The position numbers were made by a program, and so were the translations under genes. From the NCBI GenBank assembly GCA_015488535.1, contig WFNP01000028.1, positions 1 to 48,401 of the forward strand: DNA of 48,401 bases. The letters are read 5' to 3'. The stretch is from Nitratifractor sp. (GTDB lineage Bacteria > Campylobacterota > Campylobacteria > Campylobacterales > Sulfurovaceae). Shown here piece after piece: positions 45,228-48,401 of this stretch (its first letter is position 1; every line of letters starts with the position of its first letter). The notes under the pieces are model-generated. The model was not told the origin of the DNA. It ran no database searches and worked only from the letters and a program-made list of their open reading frames with translations.

Positions 45228-47006
45228 GTGAGAACTCATTATTGTGCAGATATAAATGAAAATTTAATTGGAAAAAGAGTAACCGTAGCCGGTTGGGTCA
45301 ATAGCCGAAGGGACCACGGTGGAGTTATATTTATAGATTTAAGAGACAAAGATGAGGTAGTGCAGTTGGTATGCGATCCCGCAGACAGTGCCACAGCACA
45401 CAAAGTAGCCGAAGATATCAGAGATCAATTTGTAATAATCGCTTCCGGTGTGGTTAGAGCCAGAGGCGAAGGCTTGGAAAATCCAAATCTAAAAACCGGA
45501 AAAATTGAGATAGTAGTAGATGATATCAAAATTGAAAATCGCTCAAAGCCTATGCCGTTTGATTTGGGTGATGATAAGGTAAATGAAGAGATTAGATTAA
45601 AATATAGATATCTTGATCTTAGAACTCCAAAATCATACAATATCTTCAAACTCCGCTCAAAAGCAGCAATTGCTACAAGAAACTCTCTTGATGAGCAGGG
45701 ATTTTTGGAGGTAGAGACTCCTGTTTTAACCAAATCCACACCGGAGGGTGCCAGAGATTATCTAGTCCCTAGCCGTGTATGGCCAGGTGAATTTTATGCT
45801 CTACCTCAATCACCACAGCTATTTAAACAGCTTTTAATGGTAGGTGGATTTGATAGATATTTCCAGATAGCAAAATGTTTCAGAGATGAAGACCTCAGAG
45901 CCGATAGACAGCCTGAATTTACTCAAATAGATGTAGAGATGAGTTTCTGCACACAAGATGATGTAATGTCAGTAGCAGAAAAGTTAATCAGAGATATCTT
46001 CACAGCTTGTGGTATGGGTGATAAAGTGCCTGAAACATTCCAAAGAATGAGACATTCAGAGGCTATGGAGAAGTATGGCTCAGATAAGCCGGATTTGAGA
46101 TTTGGTTTGGAGATGGTAGATGTAATTGATATCTTTGCAAAGTGTGATAATGAGATATTTAGCAATATTGCCAAAACTCCAAAGAAAAACAGAATAAAAG
46201 CTCTAAAAGTGCCAAATGGAGATAATATATTCTCAAAAAGACAGATGAAGGGCTTTGAGGATTATGTTCGTAAATTTGGAGCTCAGGGACTTGGATACTT
46301 CCAGATGAAAGAAGAAGGGTTAAAAGGACCTCTTACCAAATTCTTCTCTGAAAATGAGCTTCAAGAGATAATTGACAGATGTGAATTAGAAGTTGGTGAT
46401 GTAGTATTCTTTGGTGCCGGAGAGAAAAAGACAGTTTTAGATTATATGGGAAGATTTAGACTATATTTAGCTGAATTGATGGATATCATAGATAAAGATG
46501 ATTACAAATTTGTATGGGTAGTAGATTTCCCAATGTTTGAGGTAGAAGAAGGCAAACTAAAAGCACTTCACCACCCATTCACTATGCCAAAACTCAATGA
46601 AAATGGAGCTTTGGATTATGATGATATTGAAGAGCTTGAATCTGTTGCTTATGATATCGTCCTAAATGGTGTAGAGCTTGGAGGAGGCTCTATTCGTATC
46701 CATAAAGAGGATATCCAGGAAGAGATATTTAAACTTCTTGGTATTGAAGAAGAAGAAGCCAATGAAAAATTTGGCTTCTTGCTTGAAGCTTTGAAGTTTG
46801 GTGCCCCACCACACGGCGGATTTGCAATGGGATTTGACAGACTCATTATGCTACTTGCAAAAACTGAGAGTATCAGAGATGTAATAGCATTCCCAAAAAC
46901 TCAAAGAGCCCAGTGTCTGCTCACTTCTGCTCCTAGTGAAGTGGATAATGAGCAACTCAAAGAATTAAATATCAGAATTAGAAAAACAGCAACACAAGCT
47001 GAATAA
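45228..47006 (+). CDS. aspS: Aspartyl-tRNA synthetase
   Basis: 592 aa class IIb synthetase starting with GTG at 45228, after AAAGATAGGA. N-terminal OB fold ([21 protein letters not shown]), motif 2 [20 protein letters not shown] and motif 3 [13 protein letters not shown] are intact, with the bacterial GAD insert between them. In related Campylobacterota this enzyme is non-discriminating and also loads tRNA-Asn, in partnership with GatCAB; not provable here. adk follows 17 bases later. Confidence 0.96.
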   Translation: MRTHYCADINENLIGKRVTVAGWVNSRRDHGGVIFIDLRDKDEVVQLVCDPADSATAHKVAEDIRDQFVIIASGVVRARGEGLENPNLKTGKIEIVVDDIKIENRSKPMPFDLGDDKVNEEIRLKYRYLDLRTPKSYNIFKLRSKAAIATRNSLDEQGFLEVETPVLTKSTPEGARDYLVPSRVWPGEFYALPQSPQLFKQLLMVGGFDRYFQIAKCFRDEDLRADRQPEFTQIDVEMSFCTQDDVMSVAEKLIRDIFTACGMGDKVPETFQRMRHSEAMEKYGSDKPDLRFGLEMVDVIDIFAKCDNEIFSNIAKTPKKNRIKALKVPNGDNIFSKRQMKGFEDYVRKFGAQGLGYFQMKEEGLKGPLTKFFSENELQEIIDRCELEVGDVVFFGAGEKKTVLDYMGRFRLYLAELMDIIDKDDYKFVWVVDFPMFEVEEGKLKALHHPFTMPKLNENGALDYDDIEELESVAYDIVLNGVELGGGSIRIHKEDIQEEIFKLLGIEEEEANEKFGFLLEALKFGAPPHGGFAMGFDRLIMLLAKTESIRDVIAFPKTQRAQCLLTSAPSEVDNEQLKELNIRIRKTATQAE

Positions 47007-47023
47007 TTAAAAAGGATAAAATC

Positions 47024-47611
47024 ATGGCAAAAAAACTATTTTTAATCATCGGAGCCCCAGGCTCAGGCAAAACAACAGATGCTCAAATCATAGCTGAAAG
47101 AAACAGCGATAAAATAGCTCACTACTCAACTGGCGAAATGCTTAGAGAAGAGGTAGCCAGTGGCAGTGATTTAGGCAAAGAGATAGATAGCTACATCTCA
47201 AAAGGTAAATTGGTTCCTCTAAATATCGTAATAGATACGATTGTAAATGCAATTAAAAACTCTGATAAAGATGTGATTTTAATAGATGGTTTCCCACGAA
47301 GTGTAGAGCAGATGAAAAAGCTTGATGAGATTTTGGCAAATGAGAGTGAAATTGAGTTAGCTTCTGTTATTGAAGTAAAAGTTAGCCAAGATGTAGCCAA
47401 AGAGAGAATCTTAGGCAGAGCCGAAGAGGCAGAAGTAAAAAGAAGCGATGACAGCGAAGAGGTATTTTATGAAAGAATGAAAATCTTTACTGAGCCTTTG
47501 GCTGAGATAGAAGATTTTTATACCCAAAAGGGACTTTTAAAAGTCATCAACGGTGAAAGAACCATTCAAGAGATTGTAGATGAGATGGAAGAGTTTATAA
47601 AGAGTAAATAA
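47024..47611 (+). CDS. adk: Adenylate kinase
   Basis: 195 aa, interconverts ATP + AMP and 2 ADP. P-loop GAPGSGKT, AMP-binding HYSTGEMLR, and DGFPRSVEQ are present. The lid region is short (ILGRAEEAEVKRSDDSEEVF) and lacks the four-cysteine zinc site. Cotranscribed with aspS. Confidence 0.95.
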   Translation: MAKKLFLIIGAPGSGKTTDAQIIAERNSDKIAHYSTGEMLREEVASGSDLGKEIDSYISKGKLVPLNIVIDTIVNAIKNSDKDVILIDGFPRSVEQMKKLDEILANESEIELASVIEVKVSQDVAKERILGRAEEAEVKRSDDSEEVFYERMKIFTEPLAEIEDFYTQKGLLKVINGERTIQEIVDEMEEFIKSK

Positions 47612-47620
47612 GAATTTTGT

Positions 47621-47645
47621 GTGCCTAAGAGAGGATTTTAGGCAC
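47621..47645 (+). terminator. Possible terminator after adk
   Basis: GTGCCTAA (47621-47628) and TTAGGCAC (47638-47645) pair perfectly, 9 bases past the adk stop. The following ATAAAAGAG is not U-rich. Confidence 0.45.
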
Positions 47646-47723
47646 ATAAAAGAGTTGTCAGTTACTGCCTTCAAATATCAAGATAATTTCGCTATTATGT
47701 TACTTAAATAAATAGTTATTTCG

Positions 47724-47742
47724 GACGCTTCGCAACCGAATA
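47724..47742. repeat. GC-rich palindromic element
   Basis: TCGGACGCTTCGCAACCGA is the reverse complement of TCGGTTGCGAAGCGTCCGA, one base off the loop-stem core at 429-446. It sits in the otherwise AT-rich leader of the DUF2202 lipoprotein gene. Confidence 0.5.
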
Positions 47743-47765
47743 AATTTAAAATAGGAGTTATTATT

Positions 47766-48401
47766 ATGGTTAAAAAAAGTACAACAGTTATATTGTCTAT
47801 AATCACAGCAGGTGTATTATTAATAGGATGTGGTAGCAGTTCATCAGGTGGTAGTTCAGCAAGTGGCAGTTCATCAGGTGGTAGTTCAGCAAGTGGCAAT
47901 TCAGCAGGTGGTGATAAAGGCTGTGAGTTTAATGTAAATGACTATTCTAAAACAGAAAATTTAACTCAGGAAGTTAAAGATTCACTATCACATATGGGAA
48001 ATGAGGAGCGTTTAGCTCACGATGTTTATATGAATCTTTACAATTACTATAAAGAACAAGGTATTGAGATAAAACAGTTTTATAATATTGCTACTAACTC
48101 AGAGGTTAAGCATATCGCTACTGTGCAAGATTTAGTTAAAAAATATAATTTAAGTGTAACGGATTTTACAAATGTAAATGAAACTGTTGTAAATCAGAAT
48201 AATATGTCACCTAATAATATGCCAAGCGGGGTTTATGATATTCCTGAAACTCAAGAACTTTACGATACTCTTTATGCATTAGGACAAGAATCACAAGAGG
48301 ATGCTCTAAAGGTTGGTTGTATGGTAGAGGTAACAGATGTGAATGATTTAGATAAGTATATAAAACAAGCACAAGACTCTAATGCACAAGATGTAGTTTC
48401 A
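47766..48401 (+). CDS. DUF2202-type lipoprotein (cut by the window end)
   Basis: 212 codons to the window edge without a stop. KKSTTVILSIITAGVLLIGC is a lipoprotein signal (Cys 22). A Ser/Gly linker built of a 30-bp tandem repeat follows, then a helical ferritin-like region with NEERLAHDVYMNLYNYY, HIATVQDLVKKY, and ESQEDALKVGCMVEVTDVNDL, typical of DUF2202. AAAATAGGAGTTATTATT precedes the start. A minus-strand frame at 47678-47899 is only the shadow of the repeat. Confidence 0.85.
   Translation, partial: MVKKSTTVILSIITAGVLLIGCGSSSSGGSSASGSSSGGSSASGNSAGGDKGCEFNVNDYSKTENLTQEVKDSLSHMGNEERLAHDVYMNLYNYYKEQGIEIKQFYNIATNSEVKHIATVQDLVKKYNLSVTDFTNVNETVVNQNNMSPNNMPSGVYDIPETQELYDTLYALGQESQEDALKVGCMVEVTDVNDLDKYIKQAQDSNAQDVVS
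47838..47912 (+). repeat. 30-bp tandem repeat in lipoprotein linker
   Basis: Two exact 30-base units (47838-47867, 47868-47897) and a partial third (47898-47912), encoding SSSGGSSASG-type linker. Units are multiples of three, so copy number can vary without shifting the frame. Confidence 0.75.

Noticed and set aside
47678-47899. Minus-strand ORF with a Pro/Leu/Glu repeat
   Set aside because: It is the reverse-strand reading of the 30-bp Ser/Gly linker repeat in the plus-strand lipoprotein gene.

Overview
This is an AT-rich, gene-dense stretch of a bacterial chromosome. Protein style (GltX of about 440 aa, short-lid adenylate kinase, rpsB-tsf pair, AAGGA-type ribosome binding sites, TATAAT boxes without clear -35 boxes) and the content (sulfide:quinone-reductase-like flavoprotein, TSUP permease, acetyl-CoA synthetase) suggest a free-living Campylobacterota (epsilonproteobacterium), perhaps a sulfur oxidiser of the Sulfurovum/Sulfurimonas kind. 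That assignment is inference. I see no rRNA, tRNA, CRISPR array, transposase or integrase.

Layout. 1-2083: broken cupin gene, a 430-base gene-poor stretch with GC-rich hairpins, cyclophilin, and divergent pyrF. 2094-9806: accessory island. It holds a four-helix membrane protein, a convergent P-loop ATPase fused to an FGE/C-type-lectin-like domain, and, divergent from that, a two-gene operon of a KAP/AAA-type ATPase with TPR repeats overlapping an 873-aa protein that keeps every catalytic motif of adenosine deaminase. This pair has the architecture of the RADAR (RdrA-RdrB) anti-phage system, with a shorter, TPR-bearing ATPase. It is the best candidate for an undescribed system. 9828-14496: livFGMHK branched-chain amino-acid ABC transporter. 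14652-18225: glyS, a membrane protein and a NERD-domain protein. 18303-22374: a minus-strand operon encoding a REC-Hpt signalling protein, a small anchored protein, an FtsX/MacB-like permease, a LolD-like ATPase and a cysteine-rich membrane protein.

22627-30289 is a redox/metal island: SQR-like flavoprotein, TSUP permease, CcdA-like protein, thioredoxin, channel-like protein, CDF zinc exporter, metallo-beta-lactamase-fold protein with altered metal ligands, an ArsR-type repressor with the C-V-C-D metal site, a mini-thioredoxin and a DUF318/ArsP-like permease. Three copies of one 18-bp palindrome (TATCAA-N6-TTGATA) sit on the promoters of three of its transcription units, which suggests an ArsR regulon.

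30351-47611 is mostly housekeeping: acs, tsf-rpsB, a NifU-like protein, an exonuclease, nadK, a small secreted protein and lipoprotein, gltX-yggT-slt, a CopD-like protein, lepA-prs, corA and aspS-adk. The window ends inside a DUF2202-type lipoprotein gene with a 30-bp tandem repeat. Many gene starts were moved inward to the start codon that has a good ribosome binding site.
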